A stretch of 64,000 bases of DNA from Tetrastigma voinierianum (lineage: Eukaryota > Streptophyta > Magnoliopsida > Vitales > Vitaceae): NCBI GenBank assembly GCA_016808115.1, contig JAEQBH010009510.1:27674-91673 (forward strand), in the 5' to 3' direction. The notes below the pieces were generated by a model. The model was not told where the DNA came from. It did no database searches and was given only the letters and a program-made list of their open reading frames with translations. Positions 32,092-44,849 of the stretch are shown here, piece by piece (position 1 is the stretch's first letter; every line of letters starts with the position of its first letter). A program made the position numbers and the translations under genes.

Positions 32092-32092
32092 A

Positions 32093-32989
32093 TTAAGAGA
32101 AAATTTGTTTGTTTTGACAGTGATCTATCAGTTTTTGCATCAAGAGATGCACCACTATCTAGATCGCATCTTATCAAGATGTACACAATGTAACATAGAG
32201 AAAATTAAATCGTGAGGGAGATATAAGAAGATAAATCCACCACACATGCAAGGACACAAGATATTTGACCACGGATTGGAAAATTGCCCACATCCAGGCT
32301 GCCTAGATGTAAGGTATTTAATTATATATCAATTAGGCATAAGTTGGTCTTATATGAGACAAGGCTCCCCTTTCTCCAATGCCTTCTCTCCCAATAATTC
32401 TCAATAATGAAACATAGAATGAGCTCCACTCATTCCTCCAAGAACATCTAGATTCCTGGCTAATAAATATCATTCAAACAACGTAGTATGAAGATTGTCA
32501 TCAAGGATTAGAGCAAGACTTACACCACTACTTTACTCCTTGAATAGCTTCAACCAATCTCCTTAGTGTGTGTTCTTGTGCACTTCATTCCTAATTGCAT
32601 AAACATCTTCTCTCTTATTTAAAAGCCTTTAGGAGATCTTCTCTTCAAAAATCTATAACTTCATGTTTTCTAATTTGTCACAATAAGCCATCTGAACAAA
32701 TTTGATTTGATTTCATATTCATCTTAATGTAATATCTTCTTCCCATATAAATCTCACTAAATAAGATCCACTTAGATTTTGATCCAACTAATATTACCAA
32801 TATCCTCTTCTATTTTCCTATTCATCTTATGAATATTGTCTTTGATTTGCAAGTATCATTGGCCCCAAAATTCGTGTTGACCAAATAAGGAAAGTTTTGT
32901 CACGGCTGGATTTACCATCTTGTGTGACACTGTTGGAAAACATGCAATTTTATTTTTGCCTAAGATTATGGCAAGAAATATCTCCAACA
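32093..32989 (-). repeat. 5' LTR of the minus-strand copia element
   Basis: 897 bases, bounded by the primer site on one side and by CTCCAACA then the TTTTG duplication on the other. It matches 28222-29018. Confidence 0.85.
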
Positions 32990-32994
32990 TTTTG

Positions 32995-34300
32995 GATCTG
33001 GGAAAATAATTCGTTTTTCATACATTTAACAAAGAAATAATACTATTATAAATATATGATTATAGAGAAAACTCCAAAATTTAAATTGGTGGTATTATCT
33101 TTACCTATTTAAAAATAAGTATATTTTCTAATCAGTCTTATTATTATATTTCTTAAAATATCAGATTTAATTCGACGTTAATTTTAAAGTTCTGTATACA
33201 TTAATCAAGATACGACGACTAACCTCAAATCCCATAGCTTAAAAAAATTATTATTATTATTATTATTGTAAAAGTAACTCTTTTATACATGCTCATCACC
33301 AATCCTAATTAAGATCGAGGAAAATTATATTGAGGTGCAATGAAATACTGCATGAGGAAACATAATTAAACACCCCAAAACATAAAAAAATGTTTCATCT
33401 ACAATAAAATTTTAAAACATGCACTTGAACAATAAAGCCTTTAATAAGACAAATGCCCTCACCCTGTAACTGTATGGGCCATGACATTCCATTAAAAGAT
33501 ACTAAAGCTACAAATCAAAGAACTCTAGTTATCGTTTGCATTGGAAGGATTTTGTATCGGCATCATATGAGACATCAAAGCTAGTCATTCTCATTGAAGT
33601 GCAAAGGAAAGAGGGAACATTAAACTCCTAAACACTTCTCATTCGAATCACTCTCTAAAAATTTGAAATGAATCATTCTTTTGGTTAAGAAATTGTTTTT
33701 AAAGGAAAATATTTAACGTAATATCAATGATACCTTATATAACGAAAAAGGAAGAACTTTTTATGTGATTATTTCATGTTTAATTAAATATGAAAAATAA
33801 AGTTACATTAACAAAAAAATGTCATATTAACATTGTGAGTATGTTACATTAACATATAAAATGTGTTACATTTAAGAGAAAGTCTTTATCCGAATGCAAT
33901 TGGGGATCAGTCGGACGCACTGCACAAACCAATCACAGAATACCAATACATCCGAACACATTACCCTGTGATTTGATTATGAATTACCCTGTTTGATTTT
34001 TTGTTGCCACTTCAAATGGGTGAAACATTCCAAATGCTTTATGTGTTTGAATGTAATATTGGGATTTGATACAGTCTGAAATCATATAAACAGTTACTAT
34101 AGAAAGAAAGAAAGAAAGAAAGAACAAGAGGGTAATGTTGCTCGAAAAAATACGAGGGTAATATTCAATTTCACCGTTACATATAATCAAGGCAGAGGAT
34201 GGAGCTTGCGATTTGGGTTTGATCAGAGGAACCTGTTCAGGTATTCGTGAATGATTCCACTTGTGCACTCTTTCTATAGACTATTAAATCGCCTCAAGAC
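32995..34300. other. AT-rich spacer
   Basis: No gene or element recognised. It contains an ATT microsatellite (33247-33268), a GAAA microsatellite (34101-34124) and three close repeats of an ACATTAACA word near 33802-33855. A 94-codon minus-strand frame at 34268-33984 crosses the GAAA run and has no recognisable similarity. Confidence 0.5.
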
Positions 34301-34420
34301 CAAGGATGGAAATATCGATTTCGACGGATGTATCAATACTTGGATTTTATGAATATATCGGATATATCGGTGATTATTTTTACATGAGTATCGATATATC
34401 ATAAATTAAGAAAAATACTT
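34301..34420. repeat. Left terminal and subterminal repeats of the hAT
   Basis: The terminal CAAGGATGGAAATATCGATTTC is followed by several GATATATCGG/ATCGATATATC words (34346-34405). Similar words crowd the other end (50990-51165) and both ends of the small hAT. Clustered subterminal words of this kind are typical transposase binding sites in hAT elements. Confidence 0.7.
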
Positions 34421-34886
34421 TAAATTCATGAAAATGCTTTTATAAAATGTAAAATGGCACTAATAATCAAATATACACATTGAGATTACATTGCAATGAG
34501 CTTTTAAACCAAATGAATAGATCCATGTGGCTCCATTGCAACATTTGATGAAAGGATCACATCTTGGTGAAGATACACTACTACCAAGACGTGGGGTGTT
34601 TCGATAATATTGATTATAGGAGGAACATGTCATGCATAAATGTCTTGATTCTGTGACTCCACAAACCTCTCCATGGATAATAAATTCGAGGTTCAACGCA
34701 TATTTTCGCTTTTGAAATAGTTGTTGCATTTGATATAATGCGAATTTATACTGTCTCAAAGATGCAGGATAATTTATCATTCCATATTCTTCATCAATGG
34801 AAGTCTAAGGATTTTAAAGAAGGTCGACCATAACTCAAATGTATTAGAGTGAAAAAATGTTGTCGCTGGCTGGATGTATCAATGTA

Positions 34887-37800
34887 TTAAGTGCCAATGC
34901 TCATAAACTCAAAACTAGCCGAAAATGAATCCTCATTATGATGTGTCATCCTTCGTTGTCGACTGCTATATGGCTTTCCAATGGCTCCAATACCTGGACC
35001 AGCTCTTCTAGACCCGTGGTCTTCATCTTGTGTAGCATGTGTGAAATCATCTTCACCAGTGAATGGACTCAATGGATATTGACTTATTTGTCGATCTACA
35101 ATATCCCCACCATCATTCCAAAAGATCACCGCCATCGTTGGTTCCCTCTTGAGTCATCATAACTCGTGAGTAGAAGTACTCCGTAAAACCAGTCTACTAC
35201 TATGTTCAGCACTTGAATCAAATGAAGGTTGAGAAGTAACAACGGGCTGAAATGAGTCTCTCGTGTCTTGACTGAAACTTTCACTATGAACTTTTTTAGA
35301 TACAACACTGTCAACATTAAGACCTGCTTCTCAAACATGTGTAGCAATTGCGGATCAGATTTCCATCTCATCATCCAAATGAGAGAGGTCTAACCATTGG
35401 AATAATCGATTATCCTCATCTTCTTACCAAACTCAACTCGAAATGTCGAGTAAATCAAGGCATTCTTTCAACTTTATCGGTCTCGTCGTATATCATGTAT
35501 CTTTAGTTTCATGTTATAGTAACAAAAAACTAATTGTTGGAGCCTAGGGTAAGCAAGCCGATTTCTTTGTTTTAGCCACGTGATAGAGCAAATGTGCTTC
35601 AATTTTTCCTACAAGTCAAGAAGATCTGCTTGGGGAAAGAACCTTAATGGCCAAATTCCTGCTAGGAGCGTGGTCATACATAAAACCATCATTCAGCTAC
35701 AATAAAAATAATTAAATATTCAAAATCTAATAATAACATGATAATAGACTTACTTTAAGTTTTAATGAGAAATAACACTCGACCAGAACCATTAAATCTC
35801 TCGAGGCTATCACGATCTATCACCGAATCCTCTTTTCGCATCTCTAAACATTATAAGTTGTGAATTGAAAATGTACTTGTCAAATCAATATAAGTGTAAG
35901 TGTGACCAAATAAATTGAATCAATTAATTAGAATTGTAACCTATCGATAAAATTACTTCAAAATTACCAAGGTTCTGCAGAGGTAGAAGATAATCTTGCA
36001 AATACTTTGTGAACAACTTGGAGTAAGTCAAGGTCACTACTAACTACTAGTCTATATTGAAATCTTGGATTCAAATAATATGCTACAAAAGTGATTTATA
36101 ATTAGTATGTGATAAAAGGAATATAATATACATTAAATGTGATTATGATATCGCTTAGTTACCTGCTGCATGAAGAGGATGTTTAAGGGTTCTATCCCAA
36201 TGATATGCGATGATTGTTTTGACCCAATCTTTGGCATTGAGTTGATGTAAATTTTGCTCCATTACCCGAATCAACTCATACAAAAATGGCATTGTTGGGA
36301 TGACTTCAGAATCAACAATGCGAAGAACTGTATATAGTGCCTCATAGATTGACACTAGCTTAGAGACCTCCCAATATGTATGATCAAACATGAGCACTTC
36401 AACCTCATGTCCAATAGTCGGTCGACTAAGCTTGTGAGAAGCCCATTCATTACTAATAAAGATCTTCTTCATATCAGCTCTTAAGAATTTCTAGGCACTT
36501 GTCGTAAATCTTATCGCCCGGATGTACAATATCTCCACTACATACCTTTCTCATTTTTGCAAGTAAGCAACCATGATTGTAGATGAAGTCAGATTCATGC
36601 ATTGTAATCAATTCAACTGTAGCTCTTTTACTAATGTCTTTAAACATCAAGTCAATGCAAAGTGTGATGATGAGTCCAATATAAAATTGTAATTTCTTCA
36701 TTAGTAATTCGCTTCACAAATGCCGATCCATCGTCTCGTACACTCAGACAACATTTGTTTCACCAACTTCCTTGATCACGTCCTTCAACAAACCATAAAT
36801 GTATTTGTTGTCTTTTATTTTGTTAGATGCATCAACGGACTTGAGGAATATTGTGCTTCATTTCAAATATACCATGAAATTAATGATACTCGATTTCATG
36901 GGGCCGGTCCATCCATCACACATAATCAGGTACCCATAAGTCTTCCATTTCTCCTTTTCAGATGTTCACATAATCTCCATGTTTTTATACTCATATCCAA
37001 GTATTTGTTTGATTTCATATGGAGATGGTGGCTCTATTCCCATGCCTATAAGTATAAGAATAAATTAATTATCTAGTTTTCAATTATAATATAAGATAAT
37101 AATTTATTAGAAACTGAAAAGTGGTTGTCACATACCAACTTGTTGTGCACCAATAATCAAGTTCTTGAAGTGATGAGAGTCTGCTTTGTGAGGTGCAACA
37201 CTCTCATATATGAAGAATTTACTGATTAGTCGGCCCATTGTTTCTTTGATTGCACCACCTTTGAAAAGATTTTTAATGTTCTTTTGTCTTGCTGCCAAGA
37301 TTTGTATAATGATGGAGAAAGAGGTGGTGATGGATCCGATTGTCTCACACTTGTAGATCTTGCACGCGCTTTGTCAGATTAGTCAATTGCAATTATGAAG
37401 GCTCACCTATTGCAATATCTCAATTAGAAATCAAGTGAAATTGCGTATTTATAAAATTAATTTGCTAAAGATTTACCATTTTTCTTTGCTTCTCGTGAAA
37501 TCCTTCTTCTTCTTGCTCTGCCCATTCAAGAGTTTTCGATGTACGATATGCTACTCAAAATTCATCTCTTTATCGTGGGTCATACACTTTGATACATATA
37601 TACATCCTCCTCTTCTCTTTCCTCCTCATATCCCTTAATATCAACAATGATGTCTATCGCAACCCCCTATCAGGTCTCAGTTCAAATACAATTTCTATAT
37701 CCGCTTCGCTTTTTCTTTATTTTTCTGGTCTAAAAGTTGCCTCATTTCTTATTTCACTTCCGGAGGCACATTTGGGCACTTTTTTGTATTAGAGTGGGGA

Positions 37801-37952
37801 TCCGAATGTGATAGGTAAAATTTAAAGCGAGTGATCCCACTACTCCTTATCACCAAACCACAGTAATTGCATATTGTACCATTTCTATTCCCCTCCACAT
37901 GTGTGCAATATTTCCATGTTGGATCTCTGCCTCCAATATTACTTCCACTATC
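34887..37952 (-). pseudogene. hAT transposase pseudogene (BED finger, DUF659-like, dimerisation domain)
   Basis: Read on the minus strand. A BED zinc finger (about 37952-37760) shows DPTWKYCTHVEGNRNGTICN, then YCG, FKFYLSH and CPNVPPEV. Next is a linker with SDPSPPLSPSLYKS and KADSHHFKNLIIGAQQVGM (37330-37130). The RNase H-like core begins with MCDGWTGP at 36923-36906, with the first catalytic Asp codon at 36917-36915. It continues through an IYNH and MRK segment (36590-36540), ISNEWASHK, LRIVDSE and YHWDRTLKHPLHAAG (36215-36160). The C-terminal dimerisation region shows KQRNRLAYPRLQQLVFCYYN near 35590-35525, then an acidic and Ser-rich tail to a stop near 34887. Many frameshifts and stops separate these parts. 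The first codons lie at 49411-49404, beyond the LTR insertion. Confidence 0.85.
37948..37952. repeat. Left target duplication CTATC
   Basis: It is identical to 49404-49408 and bounds the split solo LTR. Confidence 0.85.
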
Positions 37953-38683
37953 TGTAAGACCCCAGAAAATTACACCTTTCCAACATGCAAACAGTAATTT
38001 CGTCAAAATCCGGAATTTTTCTAGATCTCGATGACGAAACGGATTCAACAAGAATTATCTCGAAATCTAGCTACCACGTCGACCCTCGTGGAATTCGAGA
38101 CAATCTAATTTCACATTTTCGAGGCACTCCGAGTATGGGACACTTGGCACATTGTGACGGCCAAGAGTGCCACGACATGTGCAAAATGAGTCAAACATAA
38201 AGCCTCAAATGGGACCCACGAGACCCATGGCAAACATGCAGCCTGGGTGGAAATCTACATGGATATGATAAAGATTGGAAATCCAAGTCAACCAACGTAG
38301 GTTGACATGTGGCAAGGGGAGAGGACATCCCACTTGACCCTATTCTCGACTCCATGCTCACTCAACCTATCGAGGGAGAAAGAAACTGAGAAGAGCTTAG
38401 AGGAAAAGAATGTGAGAGAGTTTTGATGCAGAGAAATTACCTTCTCTGTGATTTCCGACGACGGCCTTTCCCCAATCTCGCTAAGTTAAAGAAAGAAAGC
38501 GATCCTCACTATGCCGCTTTTTACGCAGGTTAGTATCGTGAGTTTCAACAACTCCTATATAAGAAGGTCTTCTCCTACTTGGTTATTCGTCTAAAAATCC
38601 ACGAAATGGTTTTGAAAAGTTGTGAGACCGAATGGCCATGGATTTTGATTCCAAAGAAGTGGAACCAATATCAATAGGGGGCC

Positions 38684-40635
38684 TTTAGAAGACCCGAGAA
38701 ATCCCAATTTCAAAATGGCAAAATCGTAATTTCACATAAATTGTAATTTCGTTAAAATCCGACTTATTCTCTGATCTGATGATGAAACGATTTCACCGTT
38801 GGAATCGCGTAAAATCTAGCGCTAGTACCGAAAATTTCGTCGACCCGAGATAGTCGACCATGACGCTTTTTCTCGAGAAAATGCTGCCGCACAGAAATCC
38901 ATTTTCGATGCGACGAAGTCACATAACACGACTGCGGTGCCATAAGTGGCATGAGAGAGAAACACAACGACCACGGTATAAATAATACGAACGCCAACCC
39001 GTTATGGACATAACGGGTATTAATGGAATCGTTTAAGTCATAAAAAGACGAATAATAATAGGACTAGTCTTCCAAATGAAACCAAGAGCAAAACGTGATT
39101 CGTAAACAGTTGTTAGTGAAATTCGGAAATGATGTTTTGTGAGAGAGAACCTCAAGCTTCTAGAAAATACGCGCGATCCGACCGTCTAACATAGCATGAA
39201 AAATCATTCATGAGAGTGCTTCATATGCATCGGATTTGTGAGCTTCTCAAATTCCTTTATAGGGGTCTACTGGGTTTATTCTCTTAAGTACTTACGTAAT
39301 GTTTGAGTAGAATGAGGCCGAGGGGTTGTTGATCACCAAACTCTCGACCGACCGATATAAATTTTTGAAACTAGTTATAGCAATGTGGATCGCCACAATG
39401 CGTTTTGGGGTGTCAAATTGTGCTTTTGCATAATAAAATCCACGATTTATCTGGAATATTGAAATGTCGAATACGTCTCATTATAATCCACGATTATGAT
39501 TTCCAGCCTTAATATAATATACTTCACCATTCTAACAGATTATGTTCACAAAATATATTTCAGTGAAATGGGCTTGGTCGAAAGTGATTCAAGTTGAATC
39601 ATTGTGTTTGATTATTAGCCCAAAGTGAGTTAATTTTGATGTTTGAAATGTATAATTACATGACATGATCAGGTGATTGATATTATGGATATCTCGCATG
39701 TTTACATATTTGCATGTGATTAAATTTTACTGAATTGGCATACATGTGCATTCCATACGCACCTGAACAATCTCTAGGACTATAGGAGTGATACGAGATG
39801 AGTCTAGAGAAAATGGGTTCTGAGGGTTGTCTAAAATATTAATGATTCGGGAGGGTAGTCCAAATTAAAATATCAATCGCCTTCCGAGAGACTACCCAAC
39901 TGATCATTCATCTGGAGGGTAGTCCACAAACAACAATATATCACTGGTTTTGGCACAACCCAATCAGATATATATACATCTAGGTTGTCTACTAACAAAA
40001 CAATAATTCTCTTAATGAGGCCAGCAGTGTGAGAGCTCAAGTGAGGACTTCTGATCCAGTTGTCATGTAGACATTCAAGTAGCATCATGCAGTATTTGCT
40101 TGAATGTATGTTTATTTGAACATCAGACCGCACTTGGGTAGAGAGTAGCCCACTTGGTGGCGACATTTCACTACTCAAAGATTAGCTCACTCTCACGAGG
40201 GATATTATTTTACGTGCACAGAGCTTAGTGCGAGGGATCGGGTCATTCTAGATTGAGGATTAGAAGAAAGCCGGGTTGCGGGCTTTGGTCGATGATATAT
40301 ACATGTAATTAAATGTCTAATTTTAATATATGTATCAGATAAGAGTGAAAATATTGTAACCTTGTAACTATTTGGCATATAGTTGATTCATAGTTAGTAT
40401 GTATTATGAGTATCGCTTAGGCCCAAGTGGTCGTATTACCTGGCGTGATTGGATATATTTCATATATTGATATATTGTAATCGTTGGGGACAGGTATATA
40501 GGCTTCAGATTCGGGGTGTAGCTTCTGACAAAGGAGATGCCCCGCCGATTGCGGAGAAATGCCCAGGTCACCCGACATTCACGAGTGTTTCCCTCAGTCG
40601 ACTGCAGTCAACGGACCTCGGCTCGGGGCGTCACA
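38684..40635 (+). repeat. 5' LTR of the Del/Tekay-like element
   Basis: It matches 46219-48207 along its whole length. Shared blocks include GCAAAATCGTAATTTCGTTA-like words, AACGGGTATTAATGGAAT-TTTAAGTCATAAAAAGAC, AATAGGACTAGTCTTCCAAATGAAACC and CCCGACATTCAC-GTGTTTCC. It ends GGGGCGTCACA. Near 39820-40010 it contains repeated GGGTAGTCC/GGGTTGTC words separated by 50-60 bases. The following bases (AATTAGACAGCCCAGGCATA) look like a shortened TTAGTATCAGAGCC-type primer site. Confidence 0.85.
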
Positions 40636-41716
40636 AATTAGACAGCCCAGGCATACGGGTCACCTAGGAGCCTTGTCGGGTATCAATCACCACTGGGTGG
40701 TTCGATGTAGAGTATAGGCTTATGGAAACCTAGAGATTGAGGACTGGGGCTTTAGGCCATAGTCTAGTAAGAACATCTTACTGGGTGGTTTGATGTCCTG
40801 GCCAGGCATGAGATTACCTAGGAAATCACGACAAAACTGTGACACTACATGCATGCTCGGGGTGTTTTGTAGTGATTTGATAAAATTGTGTGTGAATTGG
40901 TGAAATGAAGTGTGATCATGAATTGGTGAATTGTGTGCAAATATGCTTTGGTTGATAGCATAGGATGAAGTGTAGAAAATTCTAGAGTTTATAAAGGTGT
41001 AAATCGGAAATGAAATAAATCAGAATCAATTTATTTGGTTTATTGTTGACAAAGCTAGAATTTTTTAATAAAATTTTAAGGTGTTAGAACATTTTGAGAG
41101 TTTTACAGCCAAAGAAACTTAAAAGTGAAAACTAAATGGAAATAAATTATGTTCAATTTATTTGGTTTGTAAGATAAATGAGATTTTAATAAAATTTTAA
41201 GGTTGAACACTAGGTTTAGTGTCGATCATGAGGTTTTGAGAAATTTTGGACAAATATGGTCCGTAATAAAAGAAAATAAATAAGATAAATTTTATAAATT
41301 TATTTGGTTTGGGAGGTGAAGCAAATAATTTTCTAAGGTTTTACAAGTTGTAAAATTGAAGAAAATTGAATAGAATAAATTTTATAAATTTATTTGAGGC
41401 TCCTGGAAAATGAAAAATATAGGTATATATATTTTTTGTGTGTCTTCCAAGATTGAAGAAACGAAAAAAAAATTAAATATTTAATTAAATAAAAATCAAA
41501 TCAAAATAAAATTAGAAAAAAATTTTCAAAATAAAATTTTCAAAAAAAATAAAATTTTTGCGGATCAAAATGATTTGATTTGTGGATAAATTTGTCCCGC
41601 ATTGCTTCATAAAATGCAAGGACTTGATATACACCGGTTTTGTGTAGGATTAGTGTCTCGGCCGGTTTATGCCTCGAGATACCGTATTGTATATCACCGC
41701 CATGTTGATCAGGTAG

Positions 41717-42720
41717 ATGGCTAAGAGAGGGCGAGACGCCGGTCGTCACTGGGCGCAGGTCGCACCACCGACATTTGACCAAATCACGGCATTTAATCGC
41801 CAGTTCTCACGAGGCGTGAGGTATCGCAGCGCCGCTATCGCCTGCGAGCAAGCAAAGGTAAATGTGAGGTCCAGTAACCTCCAGAGATTTGCAGCGCATC
41901 ATCCTCCGACGTCACGTGGGGAGGAGACCGATGGTGGCGCACCATTGGTTTATGCGCATCGAGAACATATCGGGAGGCCATGGAGATCACCTCCTATACG
42001 ACCGGACAAAGTTAGCCGTATTCCGCAAATGCAGAGGCAGTCCCGTACGCGGAGACGGGCGAGGGCTTGCAGAGATAAGAAGATGCTATGACATGGGCGC
42101 AGCGCTCAGAGCCGCTCATGGTAAGTACTTCCCAGAGATCATGAGGCATGCTAAGGCTCAGAGTTCCTGTGAGCCGGCTGTGGAGTAATGACAGTGATGG
42201 ACTACGTGGCTAGATTCACAGAGTTAGCCCAATTCGCTGATGACTACGTGGCCACAGACTTGGCCAAGGTTAGAAGATTTGAGAATGGACTAAAGTTGTC
42301 CATTCGTGCCAGGATTGTAGGACTACGCCTATAGGATATGGATTCTATGGTTGGGACAGCCCTGACCATAGAGAAAGAGATGGAGGATGCTCGGAGCACT
42401 CGAGATGCGAGTAAAGAAGTGGCAAAGAGGAAGGACAAACGCCTCTCCTCCAAAGCCATGGAAGAGGCAGAGAGCCTCTAGTTCGCGAGGATCTCGTAGT
42501 CACGGCTATCCGGCCGGTGGACGTATGAGAGTTGCCTGGCCGCAGACAGACGAGTTGCCAATAAAGGATAGATGGTGTGCTACCATTGTCATGAAACGAA
42601 CACACGCGGAGGGATCGCCTCTGCAGCATGTGGATCCTGTGGTTTTGGGACATCACAGCCCCAAACAAGAATGTGACGGTGAGAGGATACGTGACGCTCC
42701 TCAACAAGACGGCAGACAGC
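41717..42720 (+). pseudogene. Del/Tekay-like gag, broken
   Basis: Open pieces at 41717-42091 and 41889-42188 hold an Arg-rich N-terminus and a HWFMRIENI segment. After one frame change, a VMDYVARFTELAQFADDY segment (about 42195-42245) and ATDLAKVRRFENGLKLSIRA (42250-42310) are the conserved gag core. The basic QRASSSRGSRSHGYP stretch (42465-42525) precedes a zinc knuckle region near 42570-42610 that reads CYHCHETN before the frame is lost. Gag would coat the genomic RNA. About six frame changes or stops are needed to read through it. Confidence 0.7.
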
Positions 42721-42759
42721 CCGGAGGCGTAGTATGGGTAGAGGCAAGAGACGAGCCTG

Positions 42760-43230
42760 GCACAGGCAGGAATATTAACAGGGGTCCAGGGGCGTGTCTA
42801 CGCCTCGGCCACACCGCAGTCGAAATAATAGACTGTACCAATATACAGGTAATGCTTACTATCTCGCCTATGGGCTGGAGGTTATTTGATTCTAGTGCTA
42901 CGATTCATCCATTGTCGTGTGAGATCATTGTTATCGAGTCGGGCTAGGAGGTTGAGACCTTAGATGAGTCGCTATCGTGAGTTCCTCAGGACAAGACAGA
43001 CTAGTGGATGATATGTCGAGGTTGTGGAATTGAGATCTCGTGGGACTCTACTCACAAAGTGGACCCGAGGATTGCGGACATGTCGTAGTTTACGTCATCC
43101 CGATGGATCAAGCACAACCACGTATCGCATCGATCAGGAGCGCAGAGGGTTACCGCCACACGCAGGATCTGCAGACTCAGGTGGTATTTCAGGGGGACAA
43201 CAAAGCACATGACATTTCCTCGTTTCAAAC
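42760..43230 (+). pseudogene. Protease region, broken
   Basis: Translations near 42885-42905 read FDSSATIHPLS, where the family has the catalytic Asp-Ser-Gly-Ala box; Gly is changed to Ser here. The downstream pieces DCGHVVVYVIPMDQA (43070-43115) and VVFQGDNKAHDIS (43180-43220) fit the C-terminal part of the protease domain and its link to RT. Confidence 0.6.
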
Positions 43231-44110
43231 AAAGATAATGACCTGTGTGTCAGGACACCACGGTCAAGCAAGCCTTACCCTAGAGGACGAGGAGAGACCA
43301 GACTTAGATCTACCTCATGTAGTGTGCGAGTATGTGGATGTCTTTCTAGATGAGCTACCTGGACTACCTCCACAAAGGGTTGTAAACTTCGGTATCGAAG
43401 CCATAACCTGCATTTCACCCATCTCTATGACTCCGCATAGATGGCACGCTGAGTTGCAGGAAGTCGAGTCCGTACTACGTGAGCTACCTAACAAGGTTCA
43501 TTAGACCGAAAGACCTCACCACGGCGCCCGGCTCGTTTGTTAAGAAGAAAGACAAGACCCTTCATCAGGCATCGACATGTGATGCTGAATAGGGTTACGC
43601 ATCAAAGAATCTACCCATTACCGAGGATCGATGATTTGTTCGATCAATGAGAGGAGCTGGAGTCTACTTCCAAGATGTAATTTTCAGATCGTTACTATCA
43701 CCGAGGGTTAGATATAGATATCCCTAAGACAGCTGCCAGACGCCGCTACGGGCACTATGAGTTTACTGCGATGCCCTCGACGGATTTATCGACAAGAAAG
43801 ATTCATGGATTTCATGCATAGGATATTATTCCAACTCTATTTAGATCACTTTATCGAGTCTTCATGGATGACATCTGATCTACTCCCAAATGAGTGGGAG
43901 CATGAGTATCACTCGAGACTGCTTGCGCTTGTCGAGACCATCACCGTGACGCCAAGTTCAAGAAGTGCGAGTTCGCTACCAGGTGAGATTTTTCGACACA
44001 TGATGTCAGCATCAAGAGTGTCAGTCGACCCAGAGAAAGTCGAGGCAAGTGATGAGGCCGAGAGTACGGTCGGCCTTTCGAGATAATGAGTTTCTTAGGA
44101 TCGGGGCCGC
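43231..44110 (+). pseudogene. Ty3/gypsy reverse transcriptase, broken
   Basis: The open frame 43040-43504 reads DLDLPHVVCEYVDVFLDELP and GLPPQRVVNFGIE, which mark the start of the RT domain. A YPLPRIDDLFDQ-like piece lies near 43610-43650, HYEFTAMP near 43755-43780 and a DFMHRIL segment near 43807. SVDPEKVEA (44020-44047) marks the end. The palm Tyr-Val-Asp-Asp box and the PFGLTNAP motif are not readable, so the core is lost. Confidence 0.7.
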
Positions 44111-44199
44111 ACACAGATCTATCAGAGGATTTCTCCAGATAATGTAAAGACCTGCGATCAGGCCTTCCATCTTAAGGAGGTCAAGTTTGATCGGGATGA

Positions 44200-44640
44200 C
44201 CTATGAGGAGGCATTCCAGAGTTGAAGATGACTTACCAACTCCCATCTTGATAGTCCCTGATGATGTGGGTACTACGTGTATCAGGATGCCTCGAGGGCC
44301 TGACGGGATGTGTTTCGATGCACCGGGAGGGTAAAGAAATTATGGTTCTCGCAACAAGAATCACGAGTGCACTACTCCTACACACGACATGGAGTTGGCT
44401 ATCGTAGTCTTCGCCTTGAAGATTTTAGCGCCACTACTTATACGGCGAGAGTTCAAGGTGTACTCACCATGTACTCCTCAAGATATTTTCACGCAATGAC
44501 CCCAATATGAGGCAAACGTAGATGGATGGAGTTCCTAGAGGATTATGACTTCACTTTGCATTACCATCCCGGTAAGGCAAATGCGGTGGCTGATGCACTC
44601 AGTCGGAAGTCATGAGGAGCGTTGGCTAGTATAGCTTCTC
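44200..44640 (+). pseudogene. RNase H region, broken
   Basis: Pieces include YQDASR near 44280-44295, a YGERVQGVLTMYS-type segment near 44440-44475 and FLEDYDFTLHYHPGKANAVA (44532-44590), followed by DALSRKS and a stop. The last motif closes the RNase H domain in this branch. The catalytic residues are only partly readable. Confidence 0.65.
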
Positions 44641-44849
44641 GGGAGTGGCAGATTCTCGAGACTGTGGGACAATGGGGCTGCGCATGCCAGCGCACTGTGG
44701 TACTCGGGCGAAGGGCTACACCGTCAAGTAAGGCGACAGTCCCGCGGGCAGGACGCAGAGATAGTGTCCATCAGTGACCGAGTACGTCGGGGTGACGGTA
44801 ATCGCAGGGCTGACCCTTCACTAAGATGGTAGTCTTTACATAGGACGCA

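Larger units (their letters stand above)
28222..32989 (-). mobile_element. Ty1/copia element lacking most of RT
   Basis: The element is flanked by perfect 5-bp duplications TTTTG (28217-28221 and 32990-32994). It reads on the minus strand: 5' LTR 32989-32093, primer site, gag, protease region, integrase, a few codons of RT, and 3' LTR 29018-28222. The integrase-before-RT order marks Ty1/copia. The interior is only about 3.1 kb, because nearly the whole RT and all of RNase H are missing. The copy could only have moved, if at all, with enzymes supplied by another element before or after the deletion. Confidence 0.85.
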
